The position numbers were made by a program, and so were the translations under genes. Below the pieces are notes generated by a model that had not been told where the DNA came from, made no database searches, and worked only from the letters and a program-made list of their open reading frames with translations. Below are positions 33,960 through 43,505 of a stretch of DNA of 64,000 nt, piece after piece. How positions within the stretch are numbered: position 1 is the first letter of the stretch; every line of letters begins with the position of its first letter. Source of the stretch: Stieleria mannarensis (GTDB lineage Bacteria > Planctomycetota > Planctomycetia > Pirellulales > Pirellulaceae); NCBI RefSeq assembly GCF_014154935.1, contig NZ_JACEHH010000017.1, forward strand, positions 108,717 to 172,716, given 5' to 3'.

Positions 33960-36900
33960 GTGTCGCGATCTCAAAGCCAATTGGAAAAACTCCGCAAAGT
34001 CCTCGCGTCCCGACGCAGTCCGGGGAACCTCAGCGAGTTGATGTCGCTCTTTGGCGGCGACGATGATTGGTTCGACGAGCCGGTCTTCGATCCACTGGAT
34101 CCCGACTCGTGGATCGAATGGATGCGAGACATTACGGGCCAGTTTCCCAGTTCGGTTCAATCCGCCCACGTTCGTTCGAAACGGGAACGGTCAAACCGGG
34201 CAGAAATTCGAATCGAGCAGGTTTATGACTGCGGCGAAATGCAGGGGACGTGGAGCAAGGACGGGGAGGTCCACAACGTCTATGCATCGGTTGATGAGGA
34301 ATCTGCGCCGGCCGGATGCGATTGCGAGGAATCTGAGGGGATGAACCCCTGTTTGCACTGCTATCAATTTGTGATTCACGCCATCGAGCGACTGGATCAG
34401 GATCGGAGCTTGCGGGCCAAGATCGAGCGTGATGAGATGCTGTCGGGGGAACCGCCGCGGGAATCGTTTTTGCCCGATCCATCGACGATCGCCATCGCCC
34501 AGCTGAATCAAATCGTTGCCGACCAAACCGACCTGTTTTCGGATGTCGTCGATCGCGATGACGATCTGCTTCCGCCGCTTGCCGACTCGGTCCCGCAGCG
34601 TGTGCTGTGGGATTTCAGTGAGAGCAGCGGAGGGTATCTGTCGGTCCAACCACTGCTTCAGCAAAAAAAGAAACGCGGCGACGGGTACACCAAAGGCAAG
34701 AAGATTCGGCTGGACCACCTGCTGAATGATCGTTCGATTCCGTTGTCCGAAGCCGACGAGCGGGTGGTGGACCTGATCGAGCGGGACACGAGCTACTACA
34801 GCCAGTACTCGTATCAATTAGATCCGGTGGCCGCGATCGAACAGCTCGTCGGGCAGGACAACGTTGCGTGGGAGAAGGAACCGGTCCGTGTGCTGCCCTA
34901 TCCCAACTACCTTTCCATCGGATCGGCCGACGATAAGTTTCGTGTTCTGTTCTGCGACGAAACGGGCGGCAGCATTTTCACCAAAGTGCTTGCATCGCGT
35001 GAGTCTTTCTTGCGATTCGACCTGGACAACAACGCGATCTTGGTCGGCCGCACGACAGAGACGGATTCTGAATTGATTCGGTCGTTGGCTCAGTTGCCGC
35101 CGGTTGCCAAGGGGCGCCTGGACGATTTGGTTCAGCCGTTGGTCAAGTTTCAAAAACGACTGTCCATTCTGTTGCCGCCTTCGATCGCCGGTTCGATCCA
35201 GGCCGGTGAGGGCCGCCCGGCGATCCTGCTGCGCAGCCGCGCCGACGGCCGACTGGATTTCGGGATCCGTATCCGCGACGCGGCCGGGGTGTTGCGGCGA
35301 CCGTTGTCCGACCCGATGGTGGTCGCCACCGAACGCGATGGCCAGAAAGTGCAACTCGTTCGCTCGGTGACGCGCGAATCCGAACAGATCGACCGGTTGC
35401 TCAGCCGTTGGGGATTGTCGATCGATCCCGAAGACGGGTTCGGGACGATCGAAGATTTTGGCGTCGCGTTGCGGTTGATCGAGGACCTGCAATCGCCCGA
35501 CAGCGACGTCGAAGTGTTGTGGGATCGCACGGGTGAGAAACCGGTCTCGGTGCTCGGCAATCTGTCCAGCAGCAACGTCAAGGTCGACATCACCAACAAA
35601 CGCAACTGGTTCGGAATCACCGGCGAGTGCACCTTCGGCGAGCATTCGATGCCGCTGGGTGACTTGATCAACGGGCTTCCCGACGACGACCAAGCGGGCA
35701 TCGGCGATTACATCAAACTGGCCGACGGGCAGTGGGCCAGGATCTCCGCGGGGCTGCGTCAGCGGCTCAAGAAGTTGCAGGCGGCGACGCACACCGATCG
35801 CAAGACGCTTAAACTGGACGCGACCGCGGCCCCGGCGATCCGTGAACTGGTCGATGCCGACGTCGCCGTCAAAGCCAGTCGGGCGTGGGAGAAGTGCGTC
35901 AAACGCCTGGCCAAAGCGGAAAAGCTGGACCCGGCCGTGCCGAAAGGCTTGGATGCCGATTTGCGGGATTACCAAGTCGACGGCTACAAGTGGCTGCGGA
36001 AATTGGCCGAGTGGGGCGTCGGCGGAATCTTGGCCGACGACATGGGCCTTGGCAAAACCCTGCAAACCCTGGCCGTCCTGTTGGATCGATCCGCCGACGG
36101 CCCGGCGCTGGTGATCGCGCCGACCAGTGTCGGATTCAATTGGCAGCGAGAAGCCGAGCGATTCGCCCCCGATTTGGACGTTCACTTGTACCGAGAAACC
36201 GAACGCGGCGAGTTCCTGCCTTCGGTCGGCCCCGGATCGCTTGTGATCTGTAGCTACGGTTTGGCGTTGCGAGACGCCGAGGCGCTGGCCGGCGTGAACT
36301 GGTCGACGATGGTGTTGGACGAAGCCCAGGCGATCAAGAACAGCCGCAGCAAAACCAGCAAGGCGATCGCCGGGATTGATGCCGATTGGACGGTCGCGCT
36401 GACGGGAACGCCGGTGGAAAACCATCTCGGTGAATTGTGGAGCCTGTTCCACGTCGTGTCGCCGGGCGTCTTCGGCGGCTGGGAACACTTTCGCAAACGC
36501 TTCGCCGCCCCGATCGAAAAGGAAGCCAGCCAGCCGGCACGACGGGCGCTGGCCGAACGATTGAAACCCTTCGTGTTGCGGCGGACCAAATCCGAAGTAT
36601 TGACGGAATTGCCGCCCCGCACGGAGATGAACCTGTACGTGGACCTGAGCCCGGCCGAACGTGCCGAGTACGAGAAGGTTCGCTTGGCGGCGATCGGCGA
36701 AATCGATTCCATCGAAGCCCTGCCGCACATCCAAGACCAACGCTTCAAGATCCTGGCCCTGATGACCCGGCTGCGGCAAATCGCCTGCCATGCCGGGTTG
36801 GTCAACAAGCAGTGGACCGATTCCTCGGCCAAACTGGACCAGCTTTGTGAGACCCTGGACAGCTTGCGCGAAGAAGGCCACCGGGCGCTCGTGTTTAGCC

Positions 36901-37334
36901 AATTCACCGAGCACCTGGGGTTGATCCGCAAGGCACTCGACGAGCGTGGATTCAGCTACCAGTACTTGGACGGATCAACGCCGGCCAAGGCCCGCCAGGT
37001 GGCCGTCGACGAATTCCAATCCGGCAGCGCCGACGTCTTCCTGATCTCGCTCAAAGCCGGCGGAACCGGGTTGAATCTGACCGCGGCCGATTACGTGATC
37101 CACATGGACCCGTGGTGGAATCCGGCCGTCGAAGACCAGGCGACCGACCGGGCCCACCGGATGGGGCAAGACAAACCGGTGATGGTGTACCGCATCGTCG
37201 CCCGGGGCACGATCGAAGAAGAGATTCTGGCGCTGCACGAATCCAAACGCGATCTCGTCGCCGGGGTGATGGAGGGGACCGAGGCCGCCGCCAAGCTGTC
37301 CAACGACGACCTGATTCGCATGCTCCGCGGCTGA
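33960..37334 (+). CDS. SNF2-family helicase with N-terminal SWIM-type zinc motif
   Basis: 1124 residues from GTG 33960 (GGAG 8 nt upstream). The SWIM-like motif C-x-C-x8-C-x-H is at 120-133. Residues 150-660 are a long bacterial SNF2-specific region. The motor follows: LRDYQVDGYKWLRKL, Walker A DDMGLGKT (K699), the DEAQ box near 786 (VLDEAQAIKN), and the second lobe with FSQFTEHLGL, LISLKAGGTGLNLTAADYVI and DRAHRMGQ. Such proteins translocate on duplex DNA and remodel protein-DNA complexes. SWIM-SNF2 fusion is a common bacterial form. No restriction or defence gene is next to it, so a housekeeping role is more likely. Confidence 0.93.
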   Translation: MSRSQSQLEKLRKVLASRRSPGNLSELMSLFGGDDDWFDEPVFDPLDPDSWIEWMRDITGQFPSSVQSAHVRSKRERSNRAEIRIEQVYDCGEMQGTWSKDGEVHNVYASVDEESAPAGCDCEESEGMNPCLHCYQFVIHAIERLDQDRSLRAKIERDEMLSGEPPRESFLPDPSTIAIAQLNQIVADQTDLFSDVVDRDDDLLPPLADSVPQRVLWDFSESSGGYLSVQPLLQQKKKRGDGYTKGKKIRLDHLLNDRSIPLSEADERVVDLIERDTSYYSQYSYQLDPVAAIEQLVGQDNVAWEKEPVRVLPYPNYLSIGSADDKFRVLFCDETGGSIFTKVLASRESFLRFDLDNNAILVGRTTETDSELIRSLAQLPPVAKGRLDDLVQPLVKFQKRLSILLPPSIAGSIQAGEGRPAILLRSRADGRLDFGIRIRDAAGVLRRPLSDPMVVATERDGQKVQLVRSVTRESEQIDRLLSRWGLSIDPEDGFGTIEDFGVALRLIEDLQSPDSDVEVLWDRTGEKPVSVLGNLSSSNVKVDITNKRNWFGITGECTFGEHSMPLGDLINGLPDDDQAGIGDYIKLADGQWARISAGLRQRLKKLQAATHTDRKTLKLDATAAPAIRELVDADVAVKASRAWEKCVKRLAKAEKLDPAVPKGLDADLRDYQVDGYKWLRKLAEWGVGGILADDMGLGKTLQTLAVLLDRSADGPALVIAPTSVGFNWQREAERFAPDLDVHLYRETERGEFLPSVGPGSLVICSYGLALRDAEALAGVNWSTMVLDEAQAIKNSRSKTSKAIAGIDADWTVALTGTPVENHLGELWSLFHVVSPGVFGGWEHFRKRFAAPIEKEASQPARRALAERLKPFVLRRTKSEVLTELPPRTEMNLYVDLSPAERAEYEKVRLAAIGEIDSIEALPHIQDQRFKILALMTRLRQIACHAGLVNKQWTDSSAKLDQLCETLDSLREEGHRALVFSQFTEHLGLIRKALDERGFSYQYLDGSTPAKARQVAVDEFQSGSADVFLISLKAGGTGLNLTAADYVIHMDPWWNPAVEDQATDRAHRMGQDKPVMVYRIVARGTIEEEILALHESKRDLVAGVMEGTEAAAKLSNDDLIRMLRG

Positions 37335-37470
37335 CAAACGCCTCCTTTCTCTGCGGCCCCGTCGATGACACTGCGACTCCGGCTGGTTATCCTGTCGGCG
37401 GCCCGTCGCTCGGCGGCGCAGCCCGAGAAACCAATGTCGAAGTCCAATCCTGTATGGGAAGCCGGAAACC

Positions 37471-38742
37471 GTGAGCGAAATCGTAGACGTCGAAGTGCCG
37501 ACCGTGGGTGAATCCATCACCGAAGTCCAACTGGGCACCTGGATCAAATCCGAAGGCGACTGGGTCGACGAGGGCGAAGATCTTGTCGAGATTGAAACGG
37601 AAAAGGCCTCGGTCCAGCTTCCCGCCCCGGCCGCGGGATTCTTGGAAAATATCAGCAAGGAATCGGAAGACTTTGCCGAGATCGGGGAGGTGATTGCAAA
37701 AATCCGCGTCGCCCCGCGTCCCGACGGAGACGACGCCCCTGCCGGCGGTGGGGGCGAGGCCGAGTCGTCAAGCTCACCGGCGAGCTCCGCCGGGGCGGAG
37801 GCCAGTTTTGTGATGCCGGCCGCCCAACGGCTGCTGGACGAAAACGGGTTGTCCGCGTCCGACGTCCCGGCAAGTGGCCCCGGCGGACGATTGCTCAAGG
37901 AAGACGTCCTGAAGTTTCTCGATCAAGGCGGGGCAAAGTCTAAGCCGAAACCGCAAGAAAAGCCTCCGGCGTCAAAACCCGCCGCGTCGACCGCCGTCGC
38001 GACAAGCAAACCGGCCAGCACCCTGGTCACCGGCGCGCCCGATCGCAGCGAAGAGGTCAAACCGCTCAGCATGCTCCGTCGCACGATCGCGTCGCGGCTG
38101 GTCAGCGCCCAACAGACCGCGGCACTGTTGACGACGTTCAACGAAATCGACATGAAGCCCGTGATGGATCTGCGCAAAAAGTACAAAGACGCCTTCCAGG
38201 AAAAGCACGGCGTCAAGCTCGGCTTCATGTCGTTCTTTGCCAAAGCCAGCGTCGAAGCGCTGCGACGATTCCCCGCCGTCAACGCGGAAATCCGTGACGA
38301 CAGCGCGATCTATCGCAACTACCAGGACATCGGGATCGCGATGGGCGGCGGCAAGGGACTGGTCGTGCCGATCGTCCGCAACACCGAACGCTTGTCCTTT
38401 GCCGAAATCGAGTGGACGATCGCCGACTTTGCCAAGCAGGCGGTCGAAAACCGGTTGCAAGCCGAAGACTTGATCGGCGGAACGTTCACGATCAGCAACG
38501 GTGGGATCTACGGATCACTGCTCAGCACCCCGATCGTCAACCCGCCGCAAAGCGGTATCTTGGGACTGCACTCGATCCAGGACCGTCCCGTGGCGATCGA
38601 CGGCAAAGTCGAGATCCGGCCGATGATGTACGTCGCGCTGACCTACGACCACCGCATCGTCGACGGACGCGAAGCCGTCAGCTTCTTGCGCACGATCAAA
38701 GAAGTGATCGAAGACCCGGCGCGGCTGTTCTTGGAGCTTTAA
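37471..38742 (+). CDS. sucB: Dihydrolipoyllysine succinyltransferase (2-oxoglutarate dehydrogenase E2)
   Basis: 423 residues from GTG 37471. A single lipoyl domain opens the protein with the modified Lys at K45 in [10 protein letters not shown] Pro/Ala-rich linker leads to the E1/E3-binding domain ([24 protein letters not shown]), a second linker, and the catalytic domain ending with H394 and D398 in YDHRIVDG. The single lipoyl domain and ETEKAS wording favour the succinyltransferase over the acetyltransferase. The E1 and E3 genes are not in the window. Confidence 0.93.
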   Translation: MSEIVDVEVPTVGESITEVQLGTWIKSEGDWVDEGEDLVEIETEKASVQLPAPAAGFLENISKESEDFAEIGEVIAKIRVAPRPDGDDAPAGGGGEAESSSSPASSAGAEASFVMPAAQRLLDENGLSASDVPASGPGGRLLKEDVLKFLDQGGAKSKPKPQEKPPASKPAASTAVATSKPASTLVTGAPDRSEEVKPLSMLRRTIASRLVSAQQTAALLTTFNEIDMKPVMDLRKKYKDAFQEKHGVKLGFMSFFAKASVEALRRFPAVNAEIRDDSAIYRNYQDIGIAMGGGKGLVVPIVRNTERLSFAEIEWTIADFAKQAVENRLQAEDLIGGTFTISNGGIYGSLLSTPIVNPPQSGILGLHSIQDRPVAIDGKVEIRPMMYVALTYDHRIVDGREAVSFLRTIKEVIEDPARLFLEL

Positions 38743-38797
38743 GAGAGTTTCAGGTTTTCGAGTTCCAAGTCAGTTGCCGGCTGGCTGGAAGATGGGT

Positions 38798-38869
38798 TGG
38801 TCAAAAAATGGGAGAATCCTGCGGGGGTCTCTCGCGGCGGTCGGGCGACCGCCGGTTATTTTTTGACCA
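38798..38869. repeat. 72-bp inverted repeat around the sucB terminator (TGGTCAAAAAAT family)
   Basis: Perfect 12-bp inverted ends, TGGTCAAAAAAT at 38798 and ATTTTTTGACCA at 38858-38869, enclose a GC-rich hairpin. The ends match those of the 185-bp element at 28245-28429. Confidence 0.75.
38836..38864 (+). terminator. Intrinsic terminator after sucB, inside a repeat element
   Basis: GGCGGTC-GGGC-GACCGCC is a perfect 7-bp stem, followed by GGTTATTTTTT. The T run belongs to the right end of the inverted repeat at 38798-38869, so the element seems to act as the terminator. Confidence 0.75.
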
Positions 38870-38925
38870 TTCCGCCTGTTCCCAGGCGACGTCGCCGGAA
38901 CGCGGCAGAAACCAGAAACCTTAAT

Positions 38926-39732
38926 TTAACCCAACTCCCCGCTGCGTCGGGCGCTGGTTTCGACCGCGTTGATCAGCGCCGCCCGCAGCCCCTTTTCTTC
39001 GAGAACTTTCAGTGCGGCGATGGTGGTGCCGCCGGGGCTGGCGACGGCGTCCTTGAGTTCGCCGGGGTGGCGACCGGTTTCCATCACCATCTTGGCGGTG
39101 CCCAGGACCGTTTGGGCGGCCAGCGTCATCGCCAGCGGTCGGGGCAATCCGGCCAGCACGCCGCCATCGGCCAGGGCTTCGATCACCAGACAGATGTACG
39201 CCGGCCCGGAACCGCTCAATCCGGTCACCGCGTCCATTTGGTTTTCGGCCACTTGTGCGACGGTTCCGACGCCCGCCAACGCTTGCCGGATCCACTGGCA
39301 ATCCTCGTCCGTCACGCCCGCCGCGGCGCAAAACGCGCTCGCTCCGGCACCGACCAGACTGGGTGTGTTGGGCATCACGCGGATGACACGCTGGTGACCG
39401 GCGTGGTCGCAAAGCGTCTTCAGCGGGACGCCGGCGGCGATCGAAACGACCAGCCTGGGCCGGTCGACCGATTTCGCGAATTCCGCAGCCACGTCGGGAA
39501 CCAGGTACGGTTTGACGGCCAGCAAAAAGACGTCTGCCCCGGCGGCGTGGTCACCGATTTGCTCGCCCGTGGCGACGTCCGGGTGCTGTTCGGCCCACCA
39601 CTGCCGGCACGGGCCGCTGGGGTCGATGATCGTCATTTGCTCGGCCGCAGCGAAGCCGGAGGAGAGCATTCCGCCGACCAGGGCACGTCCCATTTGCCCC
39701 CCGCCGATGACAACGACATTCGCTTTCTTCAT
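38926..39732 (-). CDS. proC: Pyrroline-5-carboxylate reductase
   Basis: Last step of proline synthesis. I start at ATG 39732 (GGAG upstream), giving 268 residues; the frame extends to 39861 without support. The Rossmann motif is VVVIGGGQMGRAL. The C-terminal signature runs through GLSGSGPAYICLVIEALADG and SPGGTTIAALKVLEEKGL. It diverges from argB over about 200 bp. Confidence 0.95.
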   Translation of the reverse strand: MKKANVVVIGGGQMGRALVGGMLSSGFAAAEQMTIIDPSGPCRQWWAEQHPDVATGEQIGDHAAGADVFLLAVKPYLVPDVAAEFAKSVDRPRLVVSIAAGVPLKTLCDHAGHQRVIRVMPNTPSLVGAGASAFCAAAGVTDEDCQWIRQALAGVGTVAQVAENQMDAVTGLSGSGPAYICLVIEALADGGVLAGLPRPLAMTLAAQTVLGTAKMVMETGRHPGELKDAVASPGGTTIAALKVLEEKGLRAALINAVETSARRSGELG

Positions 39733-39936
39733 CAAGATTTCTTCTCCGTAGGATGCATTCGCTGTTCGGCTAGGGGGCCGGATTGTCGCCCGCGGCGCGG
39801 ATCTTTCCGGATACCTGGGGCCATCGGGCCGGCACGCAATTGACCCCCATCGGGCGGGCACCTAGCATGGTCCGTTTTTCGTTTCGCCCATTTCGACATG
39901 CACAGTTTAACCTTCCCACGGTCTGGAGTCTCCCGC

Positions 39937-40800
39937 GTGCAAGAAGCGATTGCCAAAGCAGATACCCTCATCGAAGCGATGGGATGGATTCGCAAGTTCC
40001 GCGGCAAGACGACCGTGATCAAGCTGGGCGGCAGCGTCCTGGATGACGAAAACGCCCTGATGCACATCTTGTTGGATGTGATCTTCATGGAAACGGTGGG
40101 CATGAAACCGGTCGTCGTCCACGGCGGGGGGAAAGCGATCAACCGCGCCTTGGCCGAATCCAACGTCGAACCGAAGTTCATTCACGGCCGCCGTTACACC
40201 GATGATTCGACGTTGGAGGTCGTGCGGCGGGTGTTGGCCGGTGAGGTCAATCAATTTTTGACCGACGAGATCGAACGGCTCGGCGGCCGGGCGATGAATC
40301 TGTCGGTGCACAGCACCAACGTGTTGTTCGGCGAACAATTGAAACTCGACAGCGGCGAAGACTTGGGGCACGTCGGCCGGGTGACCGAGGTCGACCGCAG
40401 CGTCATCGAAGGGCTGTTGTACACCGACCAGGTCCCGGTGATCCCCAGTTTTTGCGAGGGCAAAGATGGGCGTTGCTACAACGTCAACGCAGACACCGCG
40501 GCGATGGCGGTCGCCCAGGCACTCGGGGCCGAAAAACTGGTTTTCCTTTCCGACGTCAACGGCGTTCGCATGGACAAGGATGATCCCGACACGATCATCC
40601 ACTCGCTCAGCGAAACCGAAGCCCGCGCACTGATCGACTCCGGACACATCGCCTCGGGTATGATTCCCAAAGTCGAAGCGTGTTTGGAAACGCTCGGCCG
40701 GGGCGTCGGCAAGGTCCACATCGTCGACGGACGATTGCGACATTCGCTGCTGTTGGAAATTTACACCTCCGAAGGCGTCGGTACCGAAATCTACAAGTAA
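39937..40800 (+). CDS. argB: N-acetylglutamate kinase
   Basis: Phosphorylates N-acetylglutamate in arginine synthesis. I choose GTG 39937 because GGAG lies 8 nt upstream and the product then starts [13 protein letters not shown] as in homologues; ATG 39898 lacks a binding site. It has 287 residues. The Gly-rich catalytic loops are [14 protein letters not shown] and [13 protein letters not shown]; the ATP side has [10 protein letters not shown] and [14 protein letters not shown]. argF follows after 59 nt. Confidence 0.95.
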   Translation: MQEAIAKADTLIEAMGWIRKFRGKTTVIKLGGSVLDDENALMHILLDVIFMETVGMKPVVVHGGGKAINRALAESNVEPKFIHGRRYTDDSTLEVVRRVLAGEVNQFLTDEIERLGGRAMNLSVHSTNVLFGEQLKLDSGEDLGHVGRVTEVDRSVIEGLLYTDQVPVIPSFCEGKDGRCYNVNADTAAMAVAQALGAEKLVFLSDVNGVRMDKDDPDTIIHSLSETEARALIDSGHIASGMIPKVEACLETLGRGVGKVHIVDGRLRHSLLLEIYTSEGVGTEIYK

Positions 40801-40859
40801 CTCACCGTGTCTTGCCTTGGCACGTTTCTCATCACGCTGGAAAGTGAGCCGTTCTTCTC

Positions 40860-41795
40860 ATGCAACACTTCCTATCCCTGTTCGACATCAGCCCCGAAGA
40901 CTTGAAGCTGATTCTGAGGACAGCCGGCGTCGTCAAACAAAAGTTGGCCGCCGGTGATCGTCCCAACATCTTGAAAAACCAGGTCATCGCGCTGCTGTTC
41001 GAAAAACCGAGTCTCCGCACCCGAGTCAGTTTCGAGGCCGGAATGGCGCAGCTGGGCGGCGAGAGTCTGTTTCTCGGATCCGATGTCGGTTGGGGAAAAC
41101 GCGAGTCACCGTCGGACTTTACCAACGTGCTCGGCCAATTCGTCGACGCCGTCGTGTGTCGCGCCAAGCAGCACGCCCAGGTCGAGTTGTTGGCCAGCTA
41201 TGACGCCATGCCGATCATCAACGGGCTGACCGATCTGTGTCATCCCTGCCAAGCATTGGCGGACGTCTTGACGATCGAAGAGGCGTTCGGGTCCTACGCC
41301 GGCAAACATCTGGTGTTCGTCGGTGATGGCAACAACGTGTCACAGTCGCTGGCGCTGATCTGTGCGATGTTGGACATGCGGTTCACATTGGCCTGTCCCG
41401 AAGGCTACGAGATGGATGCGGATTGGTTGGCAAAGATCAATGCCAGCTACCCGAACGCCCAGATTGAAACGCTGCATGACCCCGCCGCCGCCGTGAAAAC
41501 GGCCGATGCGATCTACACCGACGTTTGGACCAGCATGGGGCAGGAAGCCGAGGTGGTCGCGCGTCGCCAGGCGTTCAAGGCGTTCCAGTTGAACAAGACG
41601 TTGCTCGACGCCGCCCCGTCGACGGCCCGTGTGTTGCACTGCTTGCCGGCCGTCCGCGGCGAGGAGATCACCGACGAGGTGATCGACGGGGAACAAAGCG
41701 ACATCGTCCGTCAGGCCGGAAACCGGATGCACGCCCAAAAAGGTTTGTTGGTCTGGCTGCTCGGCCGCGATTGGATCAGCAAACACGTCCGTTGA
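40860..41795 (+). CDS. argF: Ornithine carbamoyltransferase
   Basis: 311 residues. The carbamoyl-phosphate site is [13 protein letters not shown] (S-L-R-T-R rather than the common S-T-R-T-R, a variant seen in other phyla) and [11 protein letters not shown]; the ornithine side ends with [15 protein letters not shown]. The HCLP motif and the lack of an aspartate-transcarbamoylase loop support ornithine as substrate. It forms an operon with argB. The remaining arginine genes are elsewhere. Confidence 0.93.
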   Translation: MQHFLSLFDISPEDLKLILRTAGVVKQKLAAGDRPNILKNQVIALLFEKPSLRTRVSFEAGMAQLGGESLFLGSDVGWGKRESPSDFTNVLGQFVDAVVCRAKQHAQVELLASYDAMPIINGLTDLCHPCQALADVLTIEEAFGSYAGKHLVFVGDGNNVSQSLALICAMLDMRFTLACPEGYEMDADWLAKINASYPNAQIETLHDPAAAVKTADAIYTDVWTSMGQEAEVVARRQAFKAFQLNKTLLDAAPSTARVLHCLPAVRGEEITDEVIDGEQSDIVRQAGNRMHAQKGLLVWLLGRDWISKHVR

Positions 41796-41923
41796 CGGCA
41801 AGAGCTCATCGGAAACGAACCCTCCAATCACTCACCTCACGTGAGCGGACGTCCTCCGCGCGTCACTGACCAACAACGAAGTCCCTGGCTTCATGATTCG
41901 GCCAGCAGCGTCAACGGCTGGGA

Positions 41924-42472
41924 TTAGGGGGCCCTCTGTGCCCGACGGTTGTAGCGTTGGACGATTCTCTTGCCTTCCTCGTCAGCCAGGAACCGGCAAT
42001 TTTCGATAAACCTATCCATAAACTCCGTCTCAGAACGCGCAGACACGCGTTCCAAGCGACGCTCGGATTCGAATTCCATTTCGTTTTGTGACCACGTTCG
42101 TCTCAACTTGATCGACGTTGCATTGTCGCCCAACTGCAGCGTCCACGTTTGCTGAACTCCTTGAGCATCTGCGGTTTCTACGATCCACCCCTCTGCTGTG
42201 CTCTTAGCACACTTGACGTGGGCCGTAGTCGCATGCCACCAAGGATCCCCTGCCTTGTAGAAGGTGATGATGGACTTCTCGGTGATGAGAATATAACGCC
42301 AGTGCGGATCGTTTTTCCTGACTTTCCCTTGAACGCGAACGCTCGACTGGGACTCAGTGATGCGCCAAAATCCCGGCGACGGAAGTGCATCACCCGATGA
42401 TTCGGCTGCAACCGCGGATTGAAGTGCCAATATCAGCGTGCTCGTTGTAAAGACTTTCAAGCAGTCGTGCAT
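41924..42472 (-). CDS. Small exported protein of unknown function
   Basis: I start at ATG 42472, giving 182 residues with a signal peptide (CLKVFTTSTLILALQ, cleavage near VAA-ES). The frame extends to 42676, but that part overlaps the S23 gene and is unlike protein. The mature part has beta-rich segments (DPHWRYILITEKSIITFYKA, TWTLQLGDNATSIKLRR) and a charged helical C-terminus (SETEFMDRFIENCRFLADEE). No family recognised. Base composition here is lower in GC than in the neighbours, which may mean a later arrival with the S23 gene. Confidence 0.65.
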   Translation of the reverse strand: MHDCLKVFTTSTLILALQSAVAAESSGDALPSPGFWRITESQSSVRVQGKVRKNDPHWRYILITEKSIITFYKAGDPWWHATTAHVKCAKSTAEGWIVETADAQGVQQTWTLQLGDNATSIKLRRTWSQNEMEFESERRLERVSARSETEFMDRFIENCRFLADEEGKRIVQRYNRRAQRAP

Positions 42473-42494
42473 CGCATCATTCGTACGGCGGCCG

Positions 42495-43019
42495 TCACCC
42501 AGGACGAACGATTGATTTTCCATTTGTAAAACCGCGCAAGCCGTCCTCAGGTGGACGGCCTGGTTCTGGCTTCCTGCCTTCGTCGTACTTGTACTCGTAC
42601 TCAGCATCGCGGTACTCGTACTCGACTCCCGCAGTGTGCTTGACAGCTGGCTCGCCCACAGTATCCGAGCGTGCAATGAGACGAGTTAACATTGAAACGA
42701 TCCGGTGGAGCGTTCGTCTAAGTTCACCGTGTCGATCATCGCCCAGTCCGTCGGTCGCAGCAAGAACGTCTTGAACCGCAACACACTCTAGCGCCGAACC
42801 GCGAGCGATATCAAGAAAGCGGCTTCGATCTTTTAGGCTGCGTTTGCCATTGCCCTCGGCGATATTCAGCGGAATCGATTGTGCCGCGCGAAGCCATTGA
42901 TCGCGAGCATGACGATGACAGCCGTTCAAATCCTTGGCGGCGGCGAACGATGAAGCAACGTATTCAATCGAAAGGCGATAAACGTCCAATCGATCGTGGT
43001 CGAAGATTGGTTCGGTCAT
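42495..43019 (-). CDS. S23/four-helix-bundle protein (23S rRNA intervening-sequence type)
   Basis: 174 residues. The family wording is LDVYRLSIEYVASSF, AQSIPLNIAEGNGK and SALECVAVQDVL, typical of the four-helix bundles encoded in 23S rRNA intervening sequences and related to the Avd proteins of diversity-generating retroelements. No rRNA or reverse transcriptase is near. The C-terminal tail EYEYRDAEYEYKYDE is encoded by GTACTC-type repeats that form one arm of an inverted repeat around the gene (arms 42583-42632 and 43035-43086). ATG 43019 is used. Confidence 0.88.
   Translation of the reverse strand: MTEPIFDHDRLDVYRLSIEYVASSFAAAKDLNGCHRHARDQWLRAAQSIPLNIAEGNGKRSLKDRSRFLDIARGSALECVAVQDVLAATDGLGDDRHGELRRTLHRIVSMLTRLIARSDTVGEPAVKHTAGVEYEYRDAEYEYKYDEGRKPEPGRPPEDGLRGFTNGKSIVRPG
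42583..42632. repeat. Left arm of inverted repeat flanking the S23 gene
   Basis: Contains several GTACTC units and GGTACTCGTACTCG. It lies inside the coding region for the protein's C-terminal tail. The reverse complement of 43035-43086 has the same order of units, with a few mismatches and a 3-nt insertion. Confidence 0.75.
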
Positions 43020-43505
43020 TGGTGCCCCGATTCGAGTAGGAGGACGAGTACCGGCCTGCGCCCTGAGTACGAGTACGAGTACGATTTTTTACATGGCAGA
43101 ACTTGTTCATTACCCGGTCTCGTAGGCCGGGGGGGTTATCGGCCGTCTTATCCCCGGCCCGGCGATCAGTGATCCTCGAATTATCCTGTTTTCTGATAAG
43201 ATTGCAATGCAATGGGGTTATCGAATCCCCTCCACAGAGAAGCGGATCGGCAATCAATGATTGCGGCTGTGAAGGCTTGCAGAAGTGGCTTCAAGGATGT
43301 AGCAATGTCCATCGAAAGCGACAACCGTGTTACGCTTGATGACCACGGATGAGAGTCTGCTAACCTTGAGCCGGCTTGCTTCATCAACGTTTGCGAGCAA
43401 GCAACTTTAAACTGCTTCATTCGCCCCAAGAATTCAGCGGAAGTGCCCGGACGCTCCCGCGAATCTGCTGCTAATCTCACACAAATTACCCCACACAGCC
43501 CCTTC
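43020..43505. other. Intergenic region with right arm of S23 inverted repeat
   Basis: GAGTAC repeats (43065-43084) followed by TTTTTT form the right arm at 43035-43086. The rest of the 486 bases includes a GGGG-TTATCGAAT-CCCC hairpin near 43197-43214 and a GCAATCA/TGATTGC palindrome at 43250-43264. No gene or tRNA could be supported. The base composition is less GC-rich than in the neighbouring genes. Confidence 0.55.

Noticed and set aside
34818..36914. 698-residue frame antisense to the SNF2 helicase
   Set aside because: It mirrors conserved helicase motifs on the plus strand. GC-rich third positions keep antisense frames open in this genome; the same explains those opposite trkH and metK.
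33960..37334. SNF2 helicase as part of a defence island
   Set aside because: Neighbours are an ABC transporter and sucB; no nuclease, methylase or DISARM-type gene is present.
42495..43019. S23 gene as Avd of a diversity-generating retroelement
   Set aside because: No reverse transcriptase, template repeat or variable C-type lectin gene is within the window.
43190..43225. T-arm-like GGGG-TTATCGAAT-CCCC hairpin that suggests a tRNA
   Set aside because: The loop is 9 nt instead of 7, and no acceptor, D or anticodon arms could be placed around it.
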